Shown here in pieces: positions 45,539-53,311 of a stretch of 64,000 bases of DNA. The stretch spans positions 1,090,794-1,154,793 of the forward strand of contig CATOTI010000001.1 in assembly GCA_951813295.1 (NCBI GenBank), given 5' to 3'. The notes below the pieces were generated by a model. It worked only from the letters and a program-made list of their open reading frames with translations, did not search any database and was not told the DNA's origin. Origin of the DNA: an uncultured Pseudomonadales bacterium. GTDB taxonomy: Bacteria > Pseudomonadota > Gammaproteobacteria > Pseudomonadales > Azotimanducaceae. A program made the translations under genes and the position numbers. The first letter of the stretch is position 1; the number at the start of each line of letters is the position of its first letter.

Positions 45539-45945
45539 ATGGACCGACAATTATCTTTCCGTTTCGGGCCCGAGTTGGCTTTCGGCTCGCTCGCGAAAAA
45601 GAACAAGCAAGAACAGGGTCATCCCATGATTCGCGAGCGGATCAGTCTGCAGATCGCACGCACGCTGGTCCGTTCCAAGATACGCAACTGTCGAACCCTG
45701 CTTCGCCGCCACGGAACCCGGCGGGAGGTCGACATCACCCTCGGCACATTGCGCGATCTTGGGAACCGCGCGCTCCGCGCTCGCGATGCTGGCCAACTGC
45801 TCGGCATCGAGGGTGCGGCGGCCGCCGCCTACTTCCCCGCCTGGGGCAACCTGCTGGACAACGCCAGCGGCACCCAGACGTTCGACTTCGCCAAACGCAA
45901 TCGTCGTCCACCCACCGACCCAGTAATTCGGATCGCGAAACGATC
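45539..45945 (+). pseudogene. cas1 N-terminal/middle half
   Basis: From about 45627 the frame reads ERISLQIARTLVRSKIRNCR, GIEGAAAAAYFPAWGNLL with the catalytic Glu, and FDFAKRNRRPPTDPV. These are the helical part of Cas1 up to the block just before the catalytic His. After 45942 the frame is foreign. The beta-strand N-terminal domain is also missing. It ends close to where the C-terminal half at 25357-25764 begins in the family, so the two look like separated pieces of similar, perhaps the same, gene. Confidence 0.85.
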
Positions 45946-46088
45946 GGACAAACGCCGCATAGCCCCCGTGGCTCCAGCGACTTGCATCGCTTGCGTTCCA
46001 GCCGATGCCTTCTTGATCTGCAAGCGAAGCCCGTCAGCATCGTGTTGGCGAGGCTCTCGGCTACATCAGATGAACCCAAGGCGACCCA

Positions 46089-46745
46089 CTACCTAGAATG
46101 CCCTTTGACAACATTATAGGGAGGCAACCTTTCTTGATTCTTTTTCATATACTCATCAATCCAGTAACTTTCCCATTCGAACTTATCATCATCGCCAACA
46201 AGGCTGTACTCGATGCGATCAAAGTCCCAAGCGTCCCTTCCCTTCTCTCGTAACCGATCCCGAACGTTGCCCGCCCCGATATACATAATCTCCCCATTCT
46301 TCCTATAGCGGTAAATTCCTGAGTGCTCGGTTGGTATCGTGCCAGAATCATCACGCTCCACCACGATCTCAAAAGACGGCGCGAACTCCACAATCCAAAC
46401 TTTGCGCTCAGGTCTCATTTTCAAGCGACGGTCATTGGAGTCTTCTGCAACAGCAACGCTAGCTATCCACGGGTAGCTAGCAATTAGTCCACTGCTAGTG
46501 CTTCTAAAACTACTTTCGCTGTCGCTTCTAGGAAAGACAGAATAGCTATCACCGTCGTCTTCATCTGTGAACTCGAACCCGAGTTTTCTTTTATCCTCAT
46601 CAACATGATAAATGACACGGGTACCGTTATTTAGCTTACATAATCGCGTCGCAGCGACATTGTAGTGAAAGTGATTCTTACCGATGGAAACGTAAGGGGA
46701 CGTTTTGTCGACTGTTTTCTTACGCTCGAATCTCTTGAATCCCAC
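46089..46745 (-). CDS. GIY-YIG nuclease-domain protein
   Basis: The 218-residue protein has an unassigned N-terminal ~130 residues (acidic, with EFTDEDDGDSYSVFPRSD) and a C-terminal GIY-YIG domain. The hallmark is SGIYRYRKNGEIMYIGAGNV (about 142-161), followed by the catalytic Arg in RDRLREKGRDAWDF and a Glu in WESYWIDEY. The domain cuts DNA in repair, homing and restriction enzymes. The gene is AT-richer than its neighbours and stands alone next to an IS256. Function of the N-terminal part is unknown. Confidence 0.85.
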   Translation of the reverse strand: MGFKRFERKKTVDKTSPYVSIGKNHFHYNVAATRLCKLNNGTRVIYHVDEDKRKLGFEFTDEDDGDSYSVFPRSDSESSFRSTSSGLIASYPWIASVAVAEDSNDRRLKMRPERKVWIVEFAPSFEIVVERDDSGTIPTEHSGIYRYRKNGEIMYIGAGNVRDRLREKGRDAWDFDRIEYSLVGDDDKFEWESYWIDEYMKKNQERLPPYNVVKGHSR

Positions 46746-46788
46746 AAAAAACTCCGCAAATAAAGGTTTCTTCCACCGTGACTGGACG

Positions 46789-48169
46789 GAGCTATTGTCA
46801 AATCTGGTGTCTAAGGACGTGACGAAGCGGCGTCCTTGTCGGTCTTGCTCTGCTCGATTCCATCACGGAATCTGACTCCGTCAATCACCTTTGCCAGGTG
46901 TTTGAATCCTCTCAGTTTGCGCCAGTTCCGTTCGGCACATTCGCCCATCTTGAAGATCATGGTCAGCATCGTCTTGCGGGTGACGCAGCCTTTGGCCTGT
47001 CTCGAGCGATGTCGGATCGTCGCAAAGCTGGACTCGATCACATTCGTCGTGCGGATGTGGACCCAGTGTTGGGCAGGGAAGTCGTAGAACGCCAGCAGAC
47101 TCTCACGGTCCTTGCGCAAGCACTCGACCGCTTTCGGATATTTCGCATCAAATCGCGTCTCGAACGCGTCAAAGGCTGTCTCTGCTTCGACCCTGGTTTC
47201 CGCCATCCAGATGTCCTTCAACGCCTCTCTGGCTTTGTCCTGCGTCCCCTTTGACAGATAGTTCAGCACGTTCTGGCTCTTGTGCATCCAGCAGCGTTGA
47301 ACGGTCGTCTCCGGATAGACTTCTTCCAGCGCTGCCCAGAAACCCAGTGCGCCATCACCGATTGCCAGTTTTGGCGATCTCATGCCGCGCTGCCGCAGCG
47401 ATAACAGCACTTCCCGCCAGCTTTGCTTCGATTCGCGAACACCATCCTCGATCGCCAGAAAGTGCTTATCGCCGCGGCTGTTGACGCCGATAATCACCAG
47501 ACAACACAACCGACCGTCATCACCGCGTAGTCCGCTGTAGATACCGTCGGCCCAGATGTAGACCCAGTCATCGGCAACCGAGCGCTGACACCAGGTCTGA
47601 TACTCCGCCTCCCATTGTTTCTTGAGGCGGCCGACGACGTTGGCCGACAAACCCTTCGCTTGCGGACCCACCAGCGCTTCCAGAGCCCCTTGCATCTGAC
47701 CCGTGGAAATACCCTTCAAGTACAGCCAGGGGATGGCTGCTTCCATCGTGGCCGTTTTCCTGATGTACGGCGGCACCAGTGCCGACCGAAAGCTGACTGG
47801 CTCGCCTTGTCGACTTCTGACTTTCGGCACTTGGACGGCGACCTTGCCGATACCGGTCAAGATCTCCCGCTCAGGCTGATAGCCGTTGCGAACCACCCGC
47901 CGGTGACCGATCTCGGTCTCCTCGTCCTGGTAGCCGCTCAACAGCTCCTCCACTTCCGCTTTGATCGCTTGATCCAGCAGTCGTCTCGCACCTTCTCGCA
48001 AGACTGCGGTGAGGGTGTCCTTCTCCTCTGGCATCGCCAGATCAATCACATTATCGTTGTCCATGTGTGGCGTGTTCCTCTTGTCAAAATCAGTTCGGCA
48101 AAACCGATTTCAACAAGGCACGCCGCATACTTCAAATCCCGTCAGACACCAGATTCAGTCATAACTCAC
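46789..48169 (-). mobile_element. IS256-family insertion sequence, complete
   Basis: Terminal inverted repeats share AATCTGGTGTCT near each end (46800 and the reverse complement ending 48169). A 9-bp direct duplication GACTGGACG flanks the element (46780-46788 and 48170-48178), as expected for IS256. The element holds one intact transposase gene, so insertion appears recent. A fragment of a relative's left end lies at 35628-35735. Confidence 0.92.
46811..48064 (-). CDS. IS256-family transposase
   Basis: The 417-residue protein has the usual N-terminal helical part (LREGARRLLDQAIKAEVEEL) and the Mutator-type DDE domain: WVYIWADGIYSGLRGDDGRL (first Asp), AIGDGALGFWAALEEVYPET (second Asp), CWMHKSQNVL, and the Glu in TTNVIESSFATIRHRSRQAK. 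All catalytic residues are present and the length is normal, so the enzyme is probably active. Confidence 0.97.
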   Translation of the reverse strand: MDNDNVIDLAMPEEKDTLTAVLREGARRLLDQAIKAEVEELLSGYQDEETEIGHRRVVRNGYQPEREILTGIGKVAVQVPKVRSRQGEPVSFRSALVPPYIRKTATMEAAIPWLYLKGISTGQMQGALEALVGPQAKGLSANVVGRLKKQWEAEYQTWCQRSVADDWVYIWADGIYSGLRGDDGRLCCLVIIGVNSRGDKHFLAIEDGVRESKQSWREVLLSLRQRGMRSPKLAIGDGALGFWAALEEVYPETTVQRCWMHKSQNVLNYLSKGTQDKAREALKDIWMAETRVEAETAFDAFETRFDAKYPKAVECLRKDRESLLAFYDFPAQHWVHIRTTNVIESSFATIRHRSRQAKGCVTRKTMLTMIFKMGECAERNWRKLRGFKHLAKVIDGVRFRDGIEQSKTDKDAASSRP

Positions 48170-48435
48170 GACTGGACGCCCGCGCAGATCGGCTTCCTCG
48201 CCAACCTCGTGCGCCTCTACCGCGGTGAGGATCTCGACCTCACATACGGAGGCGACGATGCCGAGGCCAAGCGCTCTGCGACTGCGGGGTCGGGCTTAAC
48301 GGCGCGGTCGCCGGCCAAGGTGCGCTTCGGTCATCCGGATTTGGACCGCACGACGATTTCCGTGCGAGAGGCGGCTGCGATCCAGACGTTTCCGCCCCGG
48401 TTCAAGTTCGCGACGGCATCACACGTTCTTCGAAA
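48170..48435 (+). pseudogene. Methyltransferase gene remnants between IS256 and the CRISPR array
   Basis: The plus frame reads DWTPAQIGFLANLVRLYRGE, unassigned but resembling the end of an N6-methylase. It then reads TTISVREAAAIQTFPPRFKF, motif IX-X of a C5 cytosine methyltransferase. The sequence stops at the first CRISPR repeat. These are leftovers of R-M genes cut by the IS and the array. Confidence 0.55.
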
Positions 48436-48977
48436 GTCTTAATCCCTTCTAAATCAGGGAAGGATTCCAACGTAATGCGCGTGGCGGCTTCCACCTCAGC
48501 ACGGGTAAGTCTTAATCCCTTCTAAATCAGGGAAGGATTCCAACCTCTCGACGGTCGCGCGCGCCTATCGAAACGCCACGCTCGGTCTTAATCCCTTCTA
48601 AATCAGGGAAGGATTCCAACCTGCGCCTGCGCGACCGGCTCGGCATCACATTCGCGCGTCTTAATCCCTTCTAAATCAGGGAAGGATTCCAACGGGCATC
48701 GTCCGCTCTCATGGCCCAGGTCGAGGCCGGTCTTAATCCCTTCTAAATCAGGGAAGGATTCCAACCGACGGCATCAAGGTCGGCTACCGGAAGCTGCCGG
48801 GGTCTTAATCCCTTCTAAATCAGGGAAGGATTCCAACGACCCAATCGGGTCCGGGTCGAAGCGGCGGCCAGTCTTAATCCCTTCTAAATCAGGGAAGGAT
48901 TCCAACAGCGAGACAGACAAGCAATGAGAGTCGCCGAATTCGTCTTAATCCCTTCTAAATCAGGGAAGGATTCCAAC
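48436..48977 (-). CRISPR. CRISPR array, eight identical 36-bp repeats and seven spacers
   Basis: Repeats start at 48436, 48509, 48585, 48658, 48730, 48802, 48871 and 48942. On the minus strand each begins GTTGGAATCCTTCCCTGATT and ends GGGATTAAGAC; all eight look identical. Spacers are 33-40 bp. The direction is inferred from the ATTAAGAC-type 3' handle and from the cas genes and an AT-rich leader lying on the right side. The array belongs to the type III-B locus. Identical repeats suggest it is short but maintained. Confidence 0.97.
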
Positions 48978-49206
48978 CGCTAGCTGCAAAAATACCACTA
49001 CTATCAATGCGATAGATGGGTACATCACCGCCTGCAGTGCAGAAAAAAAGTTGACGACCAAAGACCATTCCAGCCACCTTCAGAGGTGTTCTTGCCAGAT
49101 TACTAAATACAAACTGTTAATGAGTCCGTCAAGAGCCACTGGGGCAATATGCGCATTCGCGCAGGGCGATGTCAACCTTCTCCGACTGTGCTGATTCATC
49201 CCCCGC
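48978..49206 (-). promoter_or_regulatory. Probable CRISPR leader
   Basis: This AT-rich stretch between the array and the 7-bp repeat carries no gene. Its position between the last cas ORF and the first repeat, on the side predicted by repeat orientation, fits a leader with the crRNA promoter and the spacer-integration signal. Runs such as CAACTTTTTTTCTGC (minus) are visible; no promoter motif is certain. Confidence 0.6.
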
Positions 49207-49282
49207 GGGTCGTGGGTCGTGGGTCGTGGGTCGTGGGTCGTGGGTCGTGGGTCGTGGGTCGTGGGTCGTGGGTCGTGGGTCG
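49207..49282. repeat. Heptanucleotide tandem repeat GGGTCGT, about 11 units
   Basis: Ten perfect units of GGGTCGT run from 49207 to 49276, followed by a partial unit to 49282. The block lies between the last cas ORF and the CRISPR leader. A 7-bp period changes frame and spacing with each unit, so copy number may vary between cells. Confidence 0.95.
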
Positions 49283-49327
49283 GTACAGTGTCGAGATATG
49301 TCCGCTGGTTGCATCGCATGGCGGAAG

Positions 49328-50359
49328 CTATTCCAACAAGTATAGCCCGTTTACGCGGCGTTCCCTGCCCCATGTTTCGAGTTCGGCGCTTAAGGATAGC
49401 GGGTATATTCTTACGTCGTCGGCATGCTGGTCGATCAACTCATCTAGCGCTGCAACAAACGCCTCAAGTGACTCTTGGTCCGCCGACAAGTGATACACGG
49501 ATAGCTGGATGAATTCCGCTTCGTTGGCCACGCGGCGGTGCACTTTCTGTAGTCTCTTCGGGTCAGCAATGTCGTAGCACACCAGATAATCGCGTTTCAT
49601 GGCCGCAGCCCGTCGAGTTTTTCTTTTTCGGTAAAGTGATATTCCAGCGACATGTAGAGGCGTGTCAGCAGGAGAACGCCAGACTTCCGCACGGGCATGG
49701 TAATAGACCCCTGCGCCATGAGCATTATCGGGTGGCGCGATGCAGTTATCCTGGTGGCAGTTGAACAGGGCATCCACAAAAAGCAGTTGCGTGGCGTCCT
49801 GGAGCAGCCGTGCTTTGAAACGGTGGCCAGACGCGACCCCAGTTTCCAGCATGGCCTGGGTGGCCGTGACTGTGGCAAATCCGCGCAACCATTGTCGAGC
49901 GTCGGCATATGCCGATTTTCCCCAGCGGCGTTTCAAAGCCGCAGCGGTCTGTTGGTAGTAGCGGTTGCGGCCACTGTTTCGCAACTGCCCAAACAGCCGG
50001 GATTCAACGCAGAGGCATTGCACTGACTGAGCAATGGCGGCTTCGTAAACGCCAAGCCATGATTGGCTCCAACGGCATTGGTCGAACCATTCGTTCCATT
50101 CGACAGCGGATGGGAAGTACCCGATCAGTTGGGCACGTATTTCACTGCTGGCGTTCAGAAAGTACACGTTGATCTGTTGCGCGGCACATTCGATGGCCGC
50201 AGGCAAGCCGTCAAGCTGCGAGCCGGTGACGACGACCTGGCGCAACAGGCGCAGGGGGAACCGTCGCGAGGCTTGACCCGTGCGCTGCACCATCAATGAT
50301 GGCCCATCCAGTCGTAGGCGAGTCGGCTGGCAGGCGTCTATCATCAGGCAGCGGCTCAA
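49328..50359 (-). CDS. Cas1-like domain fused in frame to Cas2
   Basis: The 343-residue reading has two parts. Residues 1 to about 240 resemble a Cas1 without its active site: the N-terminal strands (RLRLDGPSLMVQRTGQASRR, FPLRLLRQVVVTGSQLDG) and a helical region are there, but the catalytic Glu, His and Asp motifs of Cas1 are not. Residues 254-343 are a Cas2: MKRDYLVCYDIADPKRLQKV and FIQLSVYHLSADQESLE. Between them the frame (RSPADTPLHVAGISLYRKRK) looks unnatural, while another frame reads LLLTRLYMSLEYHFTEKEKL and ends with TGA overlapping the Cas2 ATG. So a frameshift near 49690 probably created the fusion from two coupled genes. It overlaps cas1 by 4 nt. Confidence 0.75.
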   Translation of the reverse strand: MSRCLMIDACQPTRLRLDGPSLMVQRTGQASRRFPLRLLRQVVVTGSQLDGLPAAIECAAQQINVYFLNASSEIRAQLIGYFPSAVEWNEWFDQCRWSQSWLGVYEAAIAQSVQCLCVESRLFGQLRNSGRNRYYQQTAAALKRRWGKSAYADARQWLRGFATVTATQAMLETGVASGHRFKARLLQDATQLLFVDALFNCHQDNCIAPPDNAHGAGVYYHARAEVWRSPADTPLHVAGISLYRKRKTRRAAAMKRDYLVCYDIADPKRLQKVHRRVANEAEFIQLSVYHLSADQESLEAFVAALDELIDQHADDVRIYPLSLSAELETWGRERRVNGLYLLE

Positions 50360-51294
50360 GAATGCTCCGCCAACTGGATTACCCGGGTTGCCCAGGCCGA
50401 TGCCGTCCGGTGCAAAAAACGGCGGTGCGAATCGGCCTGCCGCTCCCAGCGGGAGAAAAAGCGACGGCGGCCTTCTTTGTCGAGAAACAGACCACCATCG
50501 CGTTGCTTGAAGTGCTTGCTGTCCAGCACCTGCTTGCGGAACATATCCAAAACACAGCAGTCGGCTTGGGTTCTGACGATTTCCACCAGATCACAGGCAA
50601 GCGATGCCCGACCGTAGGCGGGCTGGTGGTAAAAGCCGATGGTCGGGTCCAGTCCACTGGCATGCAGCGCACGCAAGGCGTCGGTCGTCAACAGTGTGTA
50701 GGCCAGCGACAGGCAGGCGTTGACCGGGTCGCGAGGTGGTCTGCGGTTGCGGTTGGTAAAATCGAAACGTTCGGGATAAACCTGACAATAGGCAGCGAAG
50801 TAGCTGCGGGCACCAGCTCCTTCCAGGCCGCGTATTTCATCCATGCGCTGCGTGCCAATCGTGTCGACCAGTTCAGCCAACCTGGCGCAGCCGACAAATA
50901 GCGCCCGGCGCTTCGCCGGATACCGAGGCATCAAGTGGCGCAACAACCTTCTTTGCCGCATCAGTTTCAGCCTGACCAATTGCCGGGCCAGTTCGGCGCA
51001 CAGCGCGGTATCCTGGGCCAGTTGGTATTGCGCGATGCGGCGGGCGGTGTTGCCGTGGTGCCAGCCGCCACACCAGCTCACCGTCTGTTTGCGCGGGTGC
51101 AGAATGACGATGGGAATGTCCGCCTCGCTCAGCATCAGCAGCGTTCGGCTGTCCAGGGTGCATCCTGCGGTGACCACTACCCTTTCCAGGCTCCTCACCA
51201 GAACCGATTGTTTTTCCTCGGCATAGCGAACCCACAGTCGGCCGCGTTCATGACTGAGCGCAGCGCCTTGACGGTCAATATACAGCGTGGCCAT
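50356..51294 (-). CDS. cas1: Cas1 integrase
   Basis: The 312-residue protein has the beta N-terminal domain (ATLYIDRQGAALSHERGRLW) and the helical catalytic domain. The metal-binding residues are visible: Glu in IRGLEGAGARSYF (about 154), His in DPTIGFYHQPAYGRASLA (about 220) and the acidic CDLVEI just after. Cas1 integrates new spacers together with Cas2. It sits 23 nt after cas2 and 4 nt overlapping the next ORF, in a compact adaptation module for the type III-B locus. Confidence 0.97.
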   Translation of the reverse strand: MATLYIDRQGAALSHERGRLWVRYAEEKQSVLVRSLERVVVTAGCTLDSRTLLMLSEADIPIVILHPRKQTVSWCGGWHHGNTARRIAQYQLAQDTALCAELARQLVRLKLMRQRRLLRHLMPRYPAKRRALFVGCARLAELVDTIGTQRMDEIRGLEGAGARSYFAAYCQVYPERFDFTNRNRRPPRDPVNACLSLAYTLLTTDALRALHASGLDPTIGFYHQPAYGRASLACDLVEIVRTQADCCVLDMFRKQVLDSKHFKQRDGGLFLDKEGRRRFFSRWERQADSHRRFLHRTASAWATRVIQLAEHS

Positions 51295-51317
51295 GGCGTT
51301 GCTCTCCCGAAATGGTT

Positions 51318-51602
51318 TTACCCAACATAGAACAGTGGCTCGTCCCTGGGCAGGCAGGCAATGCCCAGGCCTTGAATGCGCTCCGGAGCGGGTACTCTGA
51401 CCGCCAGCAGGCTGTCTTCATCTTCATCAATCGTTGCCCGGATCCGCGCGGACAGTTCGCGCTTCTCCGCTGCCGTCAAAAAACACTCGAACACAGACTT
51501 CTGACCGCCCCAGGCGTAGTCCTTCAGGACGGTGAGCGCACGGCGGAGCCGTTGCGGGTCGCGGATATCGTAGGCGAACAAGTAGCATTGACGCTCTGGC
51601 AT
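51318..51602 (-). CDS. cas2: Cas2
   Basis: A 94-residue protein with the Cas2 ferredoxin-like fold. The first strand is CYLFAYDIRDPQRLRRAL with the conserved Asp, followed by YAWGGQKSVFECFLTAAEKR and SLLAVRVP. Cas2 bridges Cas1 dimers during spacer integration. A second Cas2 domain lies at the end of the ORF at 49328-50359, so the module has two. Separated from csx16 by ~108 nt, the largest gap in the operon, which may mark a new promoter. Confidence 0.95.
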   Translation of the reverse strand: MPERQCYLFAYDIRDPQRLRRALTVLKDYAWGGQKSVFECFLTAAEKRELSARIRATIDEDEDSLLAVRVPAPERIQGLGIACLPRDEPLFYVG

Positions 51603-51710
51603 GGTGCCACCGGGGTTGTCGAAAGTTGCTGCACAGGTTAGTGCCGGGGGCTGCGTTATGCCGGGCTGGTAAGCTTGTCGCCCGGCAAACTGGCCTTTTT
51701 CATCAGTCGG

Positions 51711-52010
51711 TTATTGCTTGGGGTGCCGGACACACCAAAACCGTTCCAGGGTCGCTCCCAGGCTGTCGAGGTCATCGGCAGACAGTTCTCTTCCCCGATC
51801 TGCGGCCTTCATGGGAATAGACAGGTGCCAGTATTCCATACCGCGCTCGCACAACTCAGCCACCAAGGGCACTGGCAGCGTGCCGTACACCGCATCGCCA
51901 GGAGCCATGCGGCTCACATCTGCGTGTGGGATATGGTGATCGAAAGTATAGTCGTGCCGAGCGAACCACTGCCCCGCACCCGGGTGGCGGGTAACAAGCC
52001 AGCGTTTCAA
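51711..52010 (-). CDS. csx16: Csx16 family protein (candidate ring nuclease)
   Basis: The 99-residue protein begins RWLVTRHPGAGQWFARHDY and continues DAVYGTLPVPLVAELCERG, YWHLSIPMKAADRGRELS, the pattern of the Csx16 (VVA1548) family found only in type III loci. Recent work reports Csx16 members as ring nucleases that degrade cyclic oligoadenylate. Here it sits right after two CARF-type genes, where a signal-off switch makes sense. The family call is firm; activity in this protein is an inference. Confidence 0.9.
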   Translation of the reverse strand: MKRWLVTRHPGAGQWFARHDYTFDHHIPHADVSRMAPGDAVYGTLPVPLVAELCERGMEYWHLSIPMKAADRGRELSADDLDSLGATLERFWCVRHPKQ

Positions 52011-52075
52011 GGGGTGTTATCCCGTTCAGTGTTGGTAAGGGGGCAGGGCTTCAGGTCAGTCGTCGCGAGCGCCCG

Positions 52076-52588
52076 CTATGACGCCAGCCCAAGCGTGGTG
52101 ACGAGTTTGCTTCGCAGGTTCGCAAGGTTGCCACCGTCTATCACGGCGATGTCGAGTAGATCGGCACGAGACTTCTCTACATCTCTCAGGGGATTGAACG
52201 ACACCACACAGCCCCGGGTGCGCAGGCCACCCAGGTTTTTCATAGTGCCTGCCAGCTTATAGACCATGTCCTCTCCGCCGCGCCGGTCGGAGCGCCCGCT
52301 ATTGGGATGGAATCTGCCGGTCTTGCACTCGAACACCCACATTTGGTGATGGATCAGCGCGATCACATCCAGTTCGTTTCTTACCGCACTTCTGGTCGCG
52401 CCAGCACGGTGTTGGACGGTCACGTTGCGGGCGCTCGCAGCGATTTGTCGATATTCGTTTCTTAGCGACTTCAATTCATCGAATATCCGTGCTTCAAGCC
52501 AACCACCGTTGACAAACTGGCGCGTGGATTCATCCTTGAATTTGTACTGCTCCGAATCTTGGTTGTCCTTCTTGATGAACTTGATCAA
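52076..52588 (-). CDS. Card1/Can2-like nuclease subunit (PD-(D/E)xK), split from CARF part
   Basis: The 170-residue protein holds the nuclease half of DUF1887 effectors. FVNGGWLEARIFDELKSL is the opening helix, NELDVIALIHHQMWVFECKT carries the catalytic Asp and ExK, and a C-terminal strand follows. In Card1 and Can2 this domain is fused behind a CARF domain and cuts DNA or RNA when cA4 binds. Here it starts with TTG at 52588, overlapping the CARF gene's TGA (TTGA). A -1 frameshift would join the two. Separate subunits, translational coupling or ribosomal frameshifting are all possible. Confidence 0.85.
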   Translation of the reverse strand: MIKFIKKDNQDSEQYKFKDESTRQFVNGGWLEARIFDELKSLRNEYRQIAASARNVTVQHRAGATRSAVRNELDVIALIHHQMWVFECKTGRFHPNSGRSDRRGGEDMVYKLAGTMKNLGGLRTRGCVVSFNPLRDVEKSRADLLDIAVIDGGNLANLRSKLVTTLGLAS

Positions 52589-53271
52589 CTCTTATCGTTC
52601 TCAAGTTCGCTTAACAGATCCGTTAGATGTTTCGGCCTATTGTCTTCGCGTATGTCTATAGTCAGCTCCAGCTTTCCTTCCGCTTCTCCTGCGTAATAGT
52701 TGAGCGTACTGTATGCGTTGGCGTATTTTTCCGCCCTATTAGCCCAAGAGCCGGCCAGGTCACGGAGATATTTGGGTATATCGGACTTTTCGTCTTTGAT
52801 CAGATCAATGCCATGGGCCTGCAAAAAGTGCCGGAGCGGAAGCGACCCGGCAATCACGATCTTTTCGCTATTTTCATTGCCAGTTGGGTTCAGCCAGACA
52901 ATTTCGGGCGTTTGCACGTAGAACACACCAACGCCGCGACACGAACATTGTTCGAACGCGGCAATACTCATCGGCTTGGTGCCGCCGGTGGCGTTGAATA
53001 CGACTTCGTGGGGACTGTGTTTGTTGATTAGCCCGTCTACGGCATCTTCAATACCTTGCAAACAGAAGGCATCCGCGACCCGCACAAGTTCCACGGCAAC
53101 ACCCATTTGTTGAATCACGTCGCGCTGGGCTTTGCCATTGCCTTTGTCTCGTTGCTGATCGCTGCACAGCAGATAGACCTTTTCCGGTTTCATGCCCTCA
53201 TGCAGCATCGGCAAAATGTTCGGCAAGGGTTGATCAGAAACGAAGCCGATATGCGCTTTGAGTTTTGCCAT
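52585..53271 (-). CDS. Card1/Can2-like CARF subunit (DUF1887 N-terminal part)
   Basis: The 228-residue protein has the DUF1887 CARF domain: KAHIGFVSDQPLPNILPMLH at the N-terminus and the ligand loop VVFNATGGTKPMSIAAFEQ at about 95-112. A helical linker region reaches to the end (YLRDLAGSWANRAEKYANAY). It should bind a cyclic tetra-adenylate made by Cas10. It ends with TGA overlapping the TTG start of the nuclease ORF. In known relatives both parts are one chain of ~370 residues; the summed length here (~398) fits a simple split. It follows cas6 by ~40 nt. Confidence 0.88.
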   Translation of the reverse strand: MAKLKAHIGFVSDQPLPNILPMLHEGMKPEKVYLLCSDQQRDKGNGKAQRDVIQQMGVAVELVRVADAFCLQGIEDAVDGLINKHSPHEVVFNATGGTKPMSIAAFEQCSCRGVGVFYVQTPEIVWLNPTGNENSEKIVIAGSLPLRHFLQAHGIDLIKDEKSDIPKYLRDLAGSWANRAEKYANAYSTLNYYAGEAEGKLELTIDIREDNRPKHLTDLLSELENDKS

Positions 53272-53311
53272 CAGATTTTCATCCCTTACGTGGGTGGCAG
53301 AGCGGGGCTGT

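Noticed and set aside
45551..46079. Minus-strand ORFs over the cas1 fragment
   Set aside because: Arg/Ser-rich shadows; the plus frame carries Cas1 motifs.
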